13,074 nt of DNA. Source: Caryophanales bacterium UBA5455. GTDB lineage: Bacteria > Bacillota_I > Bacilli_A > RFN20 > CAG-826. Positions within the stretch are counted from its first letter, which is position 1, and every line of letters starts with the position of its first letter. A model generated the notes under the pieces. That model made no database searches and was not told the origin of the DNA. It saw only the letters and a list, made by a program, of their open reading frames with translations. Made by a program: the position numbers and the translations under genes. Shown here in pieces: positions 1-7,698 of the stretch. Location: positions 16,274-29,347 of the forward strand of contig DIQT01000002.1 of NCBI GenBank assembly GCA_002427365.1, written 5' to 3'.

Positions 1-2899
1 TGAAGTGGAAAGTATTCGCTATTTTGAAATTGCGACGCAAGCAAGTCATGAAGAAATTAATAGCGCAACAATCTTACCTGCAAGTGATACGTTGTTAAGC
101 TTAGAAGCAAGAAACTCGTTAAAGGAACGAATAAATAACCAACTTGATAAAGATATCGCTAGTTTATCAAAAGTAACAAGCGATGAGTTAATAAAACAAA
201 CAGGTCGCGATATTGAACGATTACTAAATTATGATTATCATATTTCATTATATAAATACTATGGTTTTGTCGAGGATATTCACTTTAATTTATTAAATTA
301 CCTAAACAAACCACTGCTAATTTTAAATAATGATTTTCAAATTAATGAGGCCGCCGAGATGCTAGAAGTAGATAGTTTTAATTATTTACGCGAAATGGCG
401 GTTCTTGGTGAAAATATTACCCATTTAGCAATTTATCAACCATTAACTACGGTTGTGGGTTCCGCAAATAAAATTATTCGGTTCCGTGAACATAGTAGCG
501 GACAAAATGAAACTATTTTTAACCTTCGCCCAATCGTTGGTCATGCGATGAATATGAACGCTGCGACATATATGATTGAAAGCTATTTAAATGAAAACAA
601 GAAGGTTTTGCTCGCGTTATCTACGCGTTATCAACTAAATTCATTAAAAGATACCTTAACAAATAAAGAAATAGCTTTTGAAGAAGTAACAGAATTAAAT
701 TTACCAAGTGGAAACCTTGGTTTAACCTCGTACTATTTAGAACAAGGTTTTGAATTAGTGGATGAAAATGTTGTTGTTATCTCGAGCCGCGAACTTTATG
801 GAACAAAGGGTCGCGCGACCCGCTTTCAATCACGCTTTAAAGAAGCAACAATTCTTCGTTCATATAGCGATTTAAATCCTGGTGACTATGTCGTTCATGA
901 AAAGTTTGGGATTGGTCAATTTCTTGACATTAAAACAATGTTAACGGACGACATTCATCAAGATTATTTACATATTCAATATTTTGGTAAAGACGTTTTA
1001 TATGTTCCGTTATCACAGTTCCGTTTTGTTCGTAAATATGTTGGTCGCGAAGGTGTGGCCCCTCGACTTAACCGGCTAAATAGTAATGAATGGGATAAAA
1101 CCAAAAGTAAAATTAGTGAACGGGTTAATGAAATTGCGGATCAACTTGTCGAACTATATTCCGAACGCCTTAAAGGGGAAGGGTTTGCTTTTCCGCAGGA
1201 TGACGAATGGCAAGTCGCCTTCGAAAATGAGTTTGCGTATGAATTAACTAGTGATCAAGCCCGGGCATTACGTGAAATAAAAGCGGATATGGAAAACATT
1301 GCTCCAATGGACCGTCTATTAAGTGGTGACGTTGGTTTTGGTAAAACAGAAATTGCTTTCCGGGCGGCGTTTAAAGCAATAAACGCTGGAAAACAAGTTG
1401 CCTTTCTATGTCCAACGACGTTATTAGCGAAACAACACTACGAACTAGCGCTAGAACGGTTTTCAACATTTGGAATTAAAATTAAAGTCTTAAGTCGCTT
1501 AGAAAGCGATAATGAAAAAACAAAAGTTGTTAATGCGCTAAAAGATGGTGAAATTGATTTAATTATTGGAACCCACAGGCTCTTATCGAAAGATATTCGC
1601 TTTAAAGACTTGGGCTTACTAATAATTGACGAAGAACAACGTTTTGGTGTTGAACAAAAAGAAAAGATTAAAGGGTTAAAAACTAACGTTGATGTTTTAA
1701 CGCTTTCTGCAACTCCAATTCCTCGTACTTTACAAATGTCGCTTGTTGGAATACGAACAATTTCACAAATTACTACCGCTCCCTTAGGAAGAATGCCCAT
1801 TCAAACATATGTTATGGTAGAAAAAGATAGTGTGGTTAAAGAACTAATTGAACGCGAATTAGGTCGCAAAGGTCAGGTGTTTTATTTACATAACCGCGTT
1901 TCCACAATTTATTCCAAAGCCGCACAAATTCAAAAAATGATTCCTAACGCTGTTGTGGGTGTCATCCATGGCCAAATGGATAAAAACGAATCTGAAGATG
2001 TGATGATGCGCTTTTATAGTGGTGAAATTACTGTCTTAGTATGTACAACAATTATTGAAAATGGTTTAGACATTGCGAACGCTAATACAATGATTATCGA
2101 ACAAGCTGATCGATTCGGTTTAGCGCAACTTTATCAAATAAAAGGAAGAGTTGGACGCGGAAATCGAATTGCGTATGCGTATTTATTATATAAACCTCAT
2201 AAACAAATGACGGAAGCCGCAAGAAAACGATTGCAAGCTATTCAAGACTTTACTGAATTAGGGAGTGGCTATAAAATTGCCCAACGTGATTTAGTTATTC
2301 GCGGTGCGGGTGACCTTCTTGGTCCCGAACAAGCTGGATTTATTGATACGGTTGGGGTTGATATGTATTTAAAGCTTCTTAATGATGCGATTACAAAGAA
2401 AAAGACTGGCAAAACTAGAGTGGAAGTTATTACAAACTCATCTTCCTTGCATTTGGATGCTTATATTCCCACCGCTTATGCGTTAAAATCGGATAAAATA
2501 GATATATACCATGAAATTGATGAAGCAACAACGATTGAACAAGTTGATGTTTTAGCTTCGCAACTTCGTGATATTTATGGCCGGTTACCAAACGAAGTAA
2601 GTTTATTGTTAAGAAAACGAAAACTTGATATTAATCTAGCGGGCCCTGAATTTGAACAGATGGAAGAAACAAGTAAACAAATTACGATTTATTTATCTGC
2701 TGAATTTGCCCGAATTGATGGGATTGGAACAAAGTTATTTCAAAACTTAATTCCGTTAACAAAAGTATTAAAGTTTAAATACGCAAACCGTGAACTTAAA
2801 ATGATTTTACTAAAAGACGATAATTGGTTTGAAAACCTTGAAACACTTGTGGAAATAATTAATGAAACGTACGCTCGTAATATAGATAGTGGCGAGTAG
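1..2899 (+). CDS. mfd: Transcription-repair coupling factor Mfd, 5' end outside the window
   Basis: Mfd is a DNA translocase that binds stalled RNA polymerase, pushes it off the template and recruits UvrA to start nucleotide excision repair. About 965 codons are visible; the first whole codon is at base 2. The GTG at base 5 is not a real start, because the text around it (VESIRYF) matches the end of the UvrB-like N-terminal domain, so roughly 180-200 residues are missing compared with the 1177-residue Bacillus protein. Visible in order: the rest of the N-terminal modules; the RNA polymerase-interacting, CarD-like domain (GDYVVHEKFGIG, about 880-1060); RecG-like helicase motifs with Walker A GDVGFGKT (1325-1348), the DEEQ box (1628-1639) and SATPIPRT (near 1710); a second helicase lobe with QIKGRVGRG (near 2140); and the C-terminal TRCF domain from about 2450. 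It ends in tandem TAG TAG. rqcP follows after 15 bases. Identification is secure. Confidence 0.97.
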   Translation, partial: EVESIRYFEIATQASHEEINSATILPASDTLLSLEARNSLKERINNQLDKDIASLSKVTSDELIKQTGRDIERLLNYDYHISLYKYYGFVEDIHFNLLNYLNKPLLILNNDFQINEAAEMLEVDSFNYLREMAVLGENITHLAIYQPLTTVVGSANKIIRFREHSSGQNETIFNLRPIVGHAMNMNAATYMIESYLNENKKVLLALSTRYQLNSLKDTLTNKEIAFEEVTELNLPSGNLGLTSYYLEQGFELVDENVVVISSRELYGTKGRATRFQSRFKEATILRSYSDLNPGDYVVHEKFGIGQFLDIKTMLTDDIHQDYLHIQYFGKDVLYVPLSQFRFVRKYVGREGVAPRLNRLNSNEWDKTKSKISERVNEIADQLVELYSERLKGEGFAFPQDDEWQVAFENEFAYELTSDQARALREIKADMENIAPMDRLLSGDVGFGKTEIAFRAAFKAINAGKQVAFLCPTTLLAKQHYELALERFSTFGIKIKVLSRLESDNEKTKVVNALKDGEIDLIIGTHRLLSKDIRFKDLGLLIIDEEQRFGVEQKEKIKGLKTNVDVLTLSATPIPRTLQMSLVGIRTISQITTAPLGRMPIQTYVMVEKDSVVKELIERELGRKGQVFYLHNRVSTIYSKAAQIQKMIPNAVVGVIHGQMDKNESEDVMMRFYSGEITVLVCTTIIENGLDIANANTMIIEQADRFGLAQLYQIKGRVGRGNRIAYAYLLYKPHKQMTEAARKRLQAIQDFTELGSGYKIAQRDLVIRGAGDLLGPEQAGFIDTVGVDMYLKLLNDAITKKKTGKTRVEVITNSSSLHLDAYIPTAYALKSDKIDIYHEIDEATTIEQVDVLASQLRDIYGRLPNEVSLLLRKRKLDINLAGPEFEQMEETSKQITIYLSAEFARIDGIGTKLFQNLIPLTKVLKFKYANRELKMILLKDDNWFENLETLVEIINETYARNIDSGE

Positions 2900-2914
2900 T
2901 AGAAAGGAAACACG

Positions 2915-3181
2915 ATGAGAATTGATAAATATTTAAAAGTATCGCGATTAATTAAACGAAGAACTGTCGCAAAAGACATTATTGATCGGGGCGTAATTAA
3001 AATAAACGGTCGCGTCGCTAAACCATCGCATAATGTTGCGGTTGGCGATGAACTTGATTTAGTTTTAGGCCGTCATCATCTTGTTGTCCGGGTTTTAAAA
3101 GTCGAAGAAGTTGCTAAAAAAGCAACCGCTAGTGAATTTTATGAAATTATTAGTGATGAATTATTAGAAATTGAGGAATAA
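2915..3181 (+). CDS. rqcP: S4-domain RNA-binding protein RqcP (YabO family)
   Basis: This 88-residue protein opens with MRIDKYLKVSRLIKRRTVAK, the signature of the short S4-domain family that includes B. subtilis YabO/RqcP. The S4 fold covers about residues 1-60 (INGRVAKPSHNVAVGDEL), followed by a short acidic tail. In Bacillus, RqcP binds stalled 60S-like (50S) subunits with RqcH and supports poly-alanine tailing of stuck nascent chains; that role is transferred from the family and not visible here. The start is supported by an AAAGGAAA ribosome-binding site at 2903-2910. The gene sits 15 bases after mfd and immediately before tilS, the expected neighbourhood. A general Hsp15-like S4 protein is the alternative, but length and context favour RqcP. 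Confidence 0.9.
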   Translation: MRIDKYLKVSRLIKRRTVAKDIIDRGVIKINGRVAKPSHNVAVGDELDLVLGRHHLVVRVLKVEEVAKKATASEFYEIISDELLEIEE

Positions 3182-4417
3182 ATGGAAACATTAACAAATG
3201 ATAAAACTTATTTATTAGCGTGTAGTTATGGACCTGATTCCATGGCGGTTTTTCATTTGCTTAAAGTTAACAATTTTCTCTTTGAAGTTGCCCATGTTAA
3301 TTACCATATGCGTGGAGCGGAAAGTGATTTAGAATCCCTTCAGTTAGAAGAGTATTGTAAGAAAAATAGTGTCAAGTTTCATCGCTTAGATGTGTTAGGT
3401 TTAGAAATTAAAGAAAACTTTGAAAGTGCCGCTCGTAAATTTCGCTATGATTTCTTTAAGCAAGTTGCTAGTGAGATTGATGGAGATGTAATTTTATTAA
3501 CTGGTCATAATGAAGATGATGTTTTAGAAACATATTTAATGCAAAAGAAGCGGCAAAAGTATGTTCCTTATTATGGGATTAGACAAAATAGTCATTATCA
3601 TGGATTAGATATTTATCGCCCGCTTATAACATTTCCTAAACAGGATTTAGAAGAATTGTGTAAAATAAATAACGTGCCATACGCGATTGATTCATCAAAT
3701 TTAACACTAGATTATACAAGAAACATTATTCGTCATACTTTAGTTGCAAAAATGGACAGCGCTAAGCGTAAAGCGGTAATTGAAGAGATTAATAAACTAA
3801 ACAACGAACTTGATGAACGAACAAAACGGTTAGCGAAGACATTTAATAACTTTGAATTTCTTGAAATTAGTAAATTAAATTCATTAACGGAAGAAGATCT
3901 TAATCACACGGTATTTAATTTCTTTCGGAACAATGAATGTGAAGACAACTTTACCGGGGGCTGGGTAAAAACCGTTCATGATTTCATTACGTCGAATAAA
4001 CCTAACATTATTGAGCTGGTAAATGAAAGTTATCACCTTGTAAAAGAATATGAAAACATTTATTTATTAAAGTTGTTAGATGAAATTGATGATAGTTATG
4101 CGTATGTTTTAAAAGAACCTGGCTATTTAAAAACACCAGAGTTTGAGCTTGATTTTACGTTACCACCTGTTCGCGGGGCGATAACAAGCGAAAGTTATCC
4201 GTTAACAATTCGTAATGCCGGTAAAGGCGATACATATGAAGTTGATGGGAATGTTAAGACGCTTAACCGCCTATTTATTGATTGGAAGATGCCTCTACGA
4301 CTTAGAAAACGCTGGCCAGTCTTCGTTGATAAAAATGGTATAATTGTATATGTTCCACGATATCGAAGCGACTATCAAATCGCAAATGATACAAATTTGA
4401 GCGTTTTTTTGTACTAA
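3182..4417 (+). CDS. tilS: tRNA(Ile)-lysidine synthetase TilS
   Basis: TilS attaches lysine to C34 of the CAU-anticodon isoleucine tRNA using ATP, so that it reads AUA codons instead of AUG. The 411-residue protein has the N-terminal PP-loop ATPase domain, with SYGPDS at residues 15-20, HVNYHMRG near 38-45, GHNEDDVLET around H109-D113, and the RNIIRH element. A middle helical region follows, and the C-terminal TilS domain runs from about residue 337 (IRNAGKGD, then LRLRKRWPVF). The PP-loop is unusual: family members normally read SGGxDS, here the first Gly is Tyr. The ATG directly follows the rqcP stop codon in the same frame, so the protein cannot be extended upstream; the GAGG at 3173-3176 inside rqcP serves as ribosome-binding site, which implies translational coupling. 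In Bacillus hprT would follow; here the next gene is ftsH. Confidence 0.95.
   Translation: METLTNDKTYLLACSYGPDSMAVFHLLKVNNFLFEVAHVNYHMRGAESDLESLQLEEYCKKNSVKFHRLDVLGLEIKENFESAARKFRYDFFKQVASEIDGDVILLTGHNEDDVLETYLMQKKRQKYVPYYGIRQNSHYHGLDIYRPLITFPKQDLEELCKINNVPYAIDSSNLTLDYTRNIIRHTLVAKMDSAKRKAVIEEINKLNNELDERTKRLAKTFNNFEFLEISKLNSLTEEDLNHTVFNFFRNNECEDNFTGGWVKTVHDFITSNKPNIIELVNESYHLVKEYENIYLLKLLDEIDDSYAYVLKEPGYLKTPEFELDFTLPPVRGAITSESYPLTIRNAGKGDTYEVDGNVKTLNRLFIDWKMPLRLRKRWPVFVDKNGIIVYVPRYRSDYQIANDTNLSVFLY
4381..4410 (+). terminator. Possible weak terminator at the end of tilS
   Basis: The last tilS codons can fold into a small stem: CGCAAAT (4381-4387) pairs with ATTT (4395-4398) and GCG (4401-4403), leaving a two-base GA bulge (4399-4400) and a seven-base loop. 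Seven T residues follow (4404-4410). The stem is short and mostly A-T, so efficiency is doubtful. Its place, just before a good promoter for ftsH, is what makes it plausible. Confidence 0.35.
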
Positions 4418-4419
4418 CA

Positions 4420-4448
4420 TTGTTATAAATGATGTTTATTAGTATAAT
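4420..4448 (+). promoter_or_regulatory. Sigma-A-type promoter for ftsH
   Basis: A -35 box TTGTTA (4420-4425) and a perfect -10 box TATAAT (4443-4448) are separated by 17 bases. The predicted start of transcription is near 4455, giving a leader of about 80 bases before the ftsH start codon. This separates ftsH-dusB-lysS from the mfd-rqcP-tilS set as a transcription unit, although read-through from tilS is possible. No CIRCE-type heat-shock operator is seen. Confidence 0.75.
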
Positions 4449-4454
4449 AAACCA

Positions 4455-4528
4455 GTTGTTTTACGATAAACACAACGTCTATTACCAATAGAGATTTTAA
4501 ATAAAAGATGCTAAATGTAGCAAGGAGG
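4455..4528 (+). promoter_or_regulatory. Hairpin-rich 5' leader of ftsH with ribosome-binding site
   Basis: Three small stems follow one another. GTTGT plus TTTA (4455-4463) pairs with TAAA plus ACAAC (4467-4476) around a CGA loop with one bulged C. TCTATT (4478-4483) pairs with AATAGA (4487-4492). TGCTA (4509-4513) pairs with TAGCA (4518-4522) directly before the strong site AAGGAGG (4522-4528), five bases from the ATG. The first stem starts where transcription is predicted to begin. The pairings are seen in the sequence; any regulatory role, such as mRNA stabilisation or temperature sensing, is only a guess. Confidence 0.35.
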
Positions 4529-4533
4529 ACTCT

Positions 4534-6651
4534 ATGGCGGAAAAAAAACCTACCCCGAATAAGAAGGGCGCGACATTATGGTCGTACATCTTACCGTATT
4601 TAATTATGGCGATCGCCATTATATTTTTTGTTGTTTTAATTTTTGGTAACACAAAAGATACAAATTCATTTGTTGTTCAACAAAACGATATTGAGGCATT
4701 TGTTATTTCAAGTTATGAAAAAGATGCGGTTGATCATGAATCAACATTTACTTTTGAATATAAAGATTCAAAGGGCGATAAATATGAAGTTGAAAACTAT
4801 CGAATTGTTTATGTTGAAACAACAACAACGACCGCGGTTACGTACCTTGAAGGTAAAGTTGCCTTAGTTGACTCACATGGTGAATTACTTACCGAAGGCA
4901 AAAACTATGTAACAGTTCCTTTTAGCGCTAAAATTGACCGTGAATTTTATAACAGTGTTGTGATGAAGCCACTTTCGGAATTAGAACTTGAAGGCGGACA
5001 ATTAATTGTTGACGCCTATAAGACATCGTGGTGGGATCAATGGGGTCCAACAATCATCTTAATGGGTATTTCAACAATCTTAGTTATTTGGCTTTTTTCA
5101 AGAATGTCCTCATCAGTTAATTCATCAAATCGAAGTGCAATGGACTATAACAAGTCAAGAGCACGGATGGTTACTGAATCAAAAACAAGATTTAGCGATG
5201 TTGCCGGCGCGGATGCCGAAAAAGCAGAATTAGTGGAAATTGTCGATTACTTAAAGAATCCCAAAAAATATTCCAAGTTTGGCGCAAAAATTCCTAAAGG
5301 TATTTTATTAGTTGGGCCACCAGGAACTGGTAAAACATTATTAGCGAAGGCGGCCGCTGGTGAAGCGGGCGTACCTTTCTTCTCCATTTCTGGTTCCGAC
5401 TTTGTTGAAATGTTTGTTGGTGTTGGGGCCGGACGGGTTCGCGATATGTTTAAGCAAGCCAAGAAAAACGCGCCTTGTATTATCTTTATTGATGAACTAG
5501 ACGCTGTTGGTCGGCAACGGGGCGCTGGGATGGGCGGGGGTAACGATGAACGTGAACAAACCCTTAACCAATTACTCGTTGAAATGGACGGTTTCGAAGA
5601 AAATATCGGCATCATTGTGATGGCGGCGACAAATAGAGAAGACGTTTTAGACCCAGCTTTATTAAGAGCGGGGCGCTTTGATCGGAAGATTATTGTTGAT
5701 TTACCTGACCGGTTAGGTCGTGAAGCAATCTTTAAAGTTCACGCGCGTGGTAAAACGCTTTCCCCACATATTAGCTTTGGCCAATTAGCAAAACGGACAA
5801 CCGGTTTCTCTGGTGCGGATATTGCCTCAATTATGAACGATGCCGCAATTCTTGCCATTAGAAGAAATGGAACGATGATTACGACTGCGGATATTGATGA
5901 AGCAATTGATCGCCGGTTAGTCGGTCCGGCCCGGGCCTCAACGGGCATGAGCGAACATGAACGGAAAGTTGTTGCGTATCATGAATCAGGTCACGCTGTT
6001 ATTGGCTTAAACTTAGAACACTCCGATAAAGTTCGGAAGATTACAATTATCCCCCGTGGTCGCACCGGTGGTCATGTCATGATGACACCAGAAGATGACC
6101 GCTTCTTAATGACAAGAAATGAATTAGTTGCAAAGATTGTTGGCTACTTAGGTGGGCGGACATCGGAAGAAATTTTCTTTAATGATATTTCAACCGGTGC
6201 AAGTAATGATATTGAAATGGCAACGCAAATTGCTCGGTCAATGGTGACGGAATATGGGATGTCACACCTTGGCCCAATTCAATATGAAAAGGATAGCGGT
6301 TCGGTCTTCTTAGGCCGTGACTATACAAGTTCACAAAAGAACTTCTCGAGTGAAATCGCTGTGGAAATTGATAAAGCCATTCGGCAAATTATTGAAGAAG
6401 CCCATGAAAAGGCGCGTGAAGTATTAACAACACATAAAGATGATGTTATTTTAATCGCCGAAACTTTATTAGAAAAAGAAACGATTACCGACGAAGAAAT
6501 TTCTTACTTATTAGAACATCGGAAATTACCACCGAATGAAGAAGAATTAAATACAGCCGAAAAAGAAGAACAAGCCGTTAATGAAAAGGCGGCAAAAGAA
6601 AACCCAACGGAAGTTGAAGTTGTCGAAAAGAAAGAAGGTACGGAGGAATAA
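4534..6651 (+). CDS. ftsH: ATP-dependent zinc metalloprotease FtsH
   Basis: FtsH is a hexameric, membrane-anchored AAA protease that extracts and degrades unassembled membrane proteins and short-lived regulators. The 705-residue protein shows a short cytoplasmic N-terminus, a first membrane segment at about 15-38, an extracytoplasmic domain to about 170, and a second membrane segment at about 174-191. The AAA module follows, with Walker A GPPGTGKT (261-268), Walker B IIFIDELDAVGRQR and the second region of homology (LLRAGRFDR). The peptidase domain has the zinc site HESGH (483-487), with the third ligand probably D559 in ASNDIEMAT. The usual form is HEAGH; Ser at the middle position keeps both His ligands and the catalytic Glu. 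The tail after about 665 is highly charged, rich in Glu and Lys, and probably disordered. The gene has its own promoter and an AAGGAGG site, and its stop codon lies in the loop of a terminator-like hairpin. Confidence 0.97.
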   Translation: MAEKKPTPNKKGATLWSYILPYLIMAIAIIFFVVLIFGNTKDTNSFVVQQNDIEAFVISSYEKDAVDHESTFTFEYKDSKGDKYEVENYRIVYVETTTTTAVTYLEGKVALVDSHGELLTEGKNYVTVPFSAKIDREFYNSVVMKPLSELELEGGQLIVDAYKTSWWDQWGPTIILMGISTILVIWLFSRMSSSVNSSNRSAMDYNKSRARMVTESKTRFSDVAGADAEKAELVEIVDYLKNPKKYSKFGAKIPKGILLVGPPGTGKTLLAKAAAGEAGVPFFSISGSDFVEMFVGVGAGRVRDMFKQAKKNAPCIIFIDELDAVGRQRGAGMGGGNDEREQTLNQLLVEMDGFEENIGIIVMAATNREDVLDPALLRAGRFDRKIIVDLPDRLGREAIFKVHARGKTLSPHISFGQLAKRTTGFSGADIASIMNDAAILAIRRNGTMITTADIDEAIDRRLVGPARASTGMSEHERKVVAYHESGHAVIGLNLEHSDKVRKITIIPRGRTGGHVMMTPEDDRFLMTRNELVAKIVGYLGGRTSEEIFFNDISTGASNDIEMATQIARSMVTEYGMSHLGPIQYEKDSGSVFLGRDYTSSQKNFSSEIAVEIDKAIRQIIEEAHEKAREVLTTHKDDVILIAETLLEKETITDEEISYLLEHRKLPPNEEELNTAEKEEQAVNEKAAKENPTEVEVVEKKEGTEE

Positions 6652-6668
6652 GTTTCTCCGTCTTTTTT
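6640..6668 (+). terminator. Intrinsic terminator or attenuator straddling the ftsH stop codon
   Basis: ACGGAGGAA (6640-6648) pairs with TTTCTCCGT (6653-6661) over nine base pairs with one G-T wobble. The four-base loop TAAG (6649-6652) contains the ftsH stop codon. Six T residues follow at 6663-6668. The shape is that of a Rho-independent terminator, yet dusB begins only four bases later and no other promoter is evident, so it is more likely a partial or translation-controlled terminator than a full end of the operon. Confidence 0.7.
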
Positions 6669-6672
6669 ACTT

Positions 6673-7668
6673 ATGTGGAAGATTAAAGATTTACCAATTA
6701 ATGGTCGGGCCGTATTAGCACCGATGGCGGGTATTACAACTTTAAGCTACCGTAATTTTTATAAGCCGTTTGGTGTTGCGCTTTCCTATACTGAAATGGT
6801 TAGTGATATGGGGTTAATTCATAATAACTCAATTACTTATACATATTTAGAATCTTCTCATCTTGATCACCCCCTAGCTATTCAATTATTTGGGGGAAGT
6901 AAAGAAACACTTGTTGAAGCAATTAAGATTATTGAAAACGGTAATTATAATTACGATGTTCTTGATATTAATTTAGGATGCCCAGTTCCAAAAGTTACTA
7001 AAGCTGGTGCGGGCTCGGCCTGGTTAAAGCGGCCAAAAGAACTTTTTGATGCGATGGAAGCGGTTGTTAAAGCATCAACAAAACCGGTAACCGCGAAGAT
7101 TCGCTTAGGCTGGGACGTAAGCACTATTAATTTCCTTGAAGTAATTGAGGGCTTAGAAAAAGCAGGTGTCGCAATGATTGCGCTGCACTTACGGACACGG
7201 GCCGAACTATATAGCGGCAAAGTTGATTATGAAATCGCCCGCGATTTAGGGCGAAAGATGCGAGTGCCCTTAGTTATTAGCGGCGATATTTATTCGCTTG
7301 ATCAAGCGATTAGCGCAATTGAAATAACGGGCGCCTCCGCGGTTATGCTAGCGCGTGGCGCAATGGGGAATCCGCACTTAGTTAAACAAATTGACCATTA
7401 TTATAAAACGGGGGAACGGCTAGCCGAGGCAACGTTAGCAGAACAAATTTCATATATGCGAACATACGCAAAGATGCTCGTGGAACAAAAAGGCGAACAA
7501 ACCGCAGTTAAAATGTTACGGGGAATCTTACCAAAATTTCTTAATCACTATCCATTTATGAAAGAATATAAAATGATTTTAGTGAATAAGATTGTGACTT
7601 ATGCTGATATTGAAAGTGTTCTTAACCAAATTGAAGTAGAACATCTTAATAAAACGATTAAAATATAG
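6673..7668 (+). CDS. dusB: tRNA-dihydrouridine synthase DusB
   Basis: DusB uses FMN and NADPH to reduce specific uridines of tRNA to dihydrouridine. The 331-residue protein begins MWKIKDLPINGRAVLAPMAG, matching the family start, so the ATG at 6673 is right even though no Shine-Dalgarno sequence precedes it. The TIM-barrel has EMVSDMGL, then DINLGCPVPKVTKAGAG with the catalytic Cys at residue 103, AKIRLGW, and the FMN-phosphate region ISGDI followed by MLARGAMGNP. The usual HGRTR motif reads HLRTR (H172-R176), keeping His and Arg but replacing Gly with Leu. The C-terminal helical domain that grips tRNA starts around residue 250. It lies in the same frame as ftsH, 21 bases after its stop codon and across a terminator-like hairpin, and 30 bases before lysS. 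dusB-lysS pairing is a known Bacilli arrangement. The paralogue type cannot be settled without comparison. Confidence 0.93.
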   Translation: MWKIKDLPINGRAVLAPMAGITTLSYRNFYKPFGVALSYTEMVSDMGLIHNNSITYTYLESSHLDHPLAIQLFGGSKETLVEAIKIIENGNYNYDVLDINLGCPVPKVTKAGAGSAWLKRPKELFDAMEAVVKASTKPVTAKIRLGWDVSTINFLEVIEGLEKAGVAMIALHLRTRAELYSGKVDYEIARDLGRKMRVPLVISGDIYSLDQAISAIEITGASAVMLARGAMGNPHLVKQIDHYYKTGERLAEATLAEQISYMRTYAKMLVEQKGEQTAVKMLRGILPKFLNHYPFMKEYKMILVNKIVTYADIESVLNQIEVEHLNKTIKI

Positions 7669-7682
7669 TATGATTATATAGG

Positions 7683-7690
7683 TTTGAGGT
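7683..7690 (+). promoter_or_regulatory. Ribosome-binding site that fixes the lysS start
   Basis: TTTGAGGT sits eight bases before the ATG at 7699. The in-frame TTG at 7684 lies inside this site, so it cannot be the start codon; the longer reading that begins there adds five residues (M-R-Y-I-D) not expected in the family. Confidence 0.8.
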
Positions 7691-7698
7691 ATATCGAT

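Noticed and set aside
1438..1800. Open frame of 120 codons on the minus strand inside mfd
   Set aside because: It lies wholly within the helicase domain of mfd, has no ribosome-binding site or recognisable protein, and follows the mirror of mfd codon use.
4484..4493. Ten-base word TACCAATAGA shared by the ftsH leader and the rpsF leader (9332-9341)
   Set aside because: One short shared word in two AT-rich leaders, placed differently in their hairpins, is not enough for a common regulatory site.
5247..5615. Open frame of 122 codons on the minus strand inside ftsH
   Set aside because: It mirrors the AAA domain of ftsH; low-complexity Ser/Pro-rich translation is typical of a shadow frame.
7684..7698. 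TTG at 7684 as start of lysS
   Set aside because: The TTG lies inside the TTTGAGGT ribosome-binding site that serves the ATG at 7699.
7669..7698. Possible T-box or separate promoter before lysS
   Set aside because: The gap is only 30 bases; a TATGAT-like word at 7669-7674 has no matching -35 box, and a T-box cannot fit.
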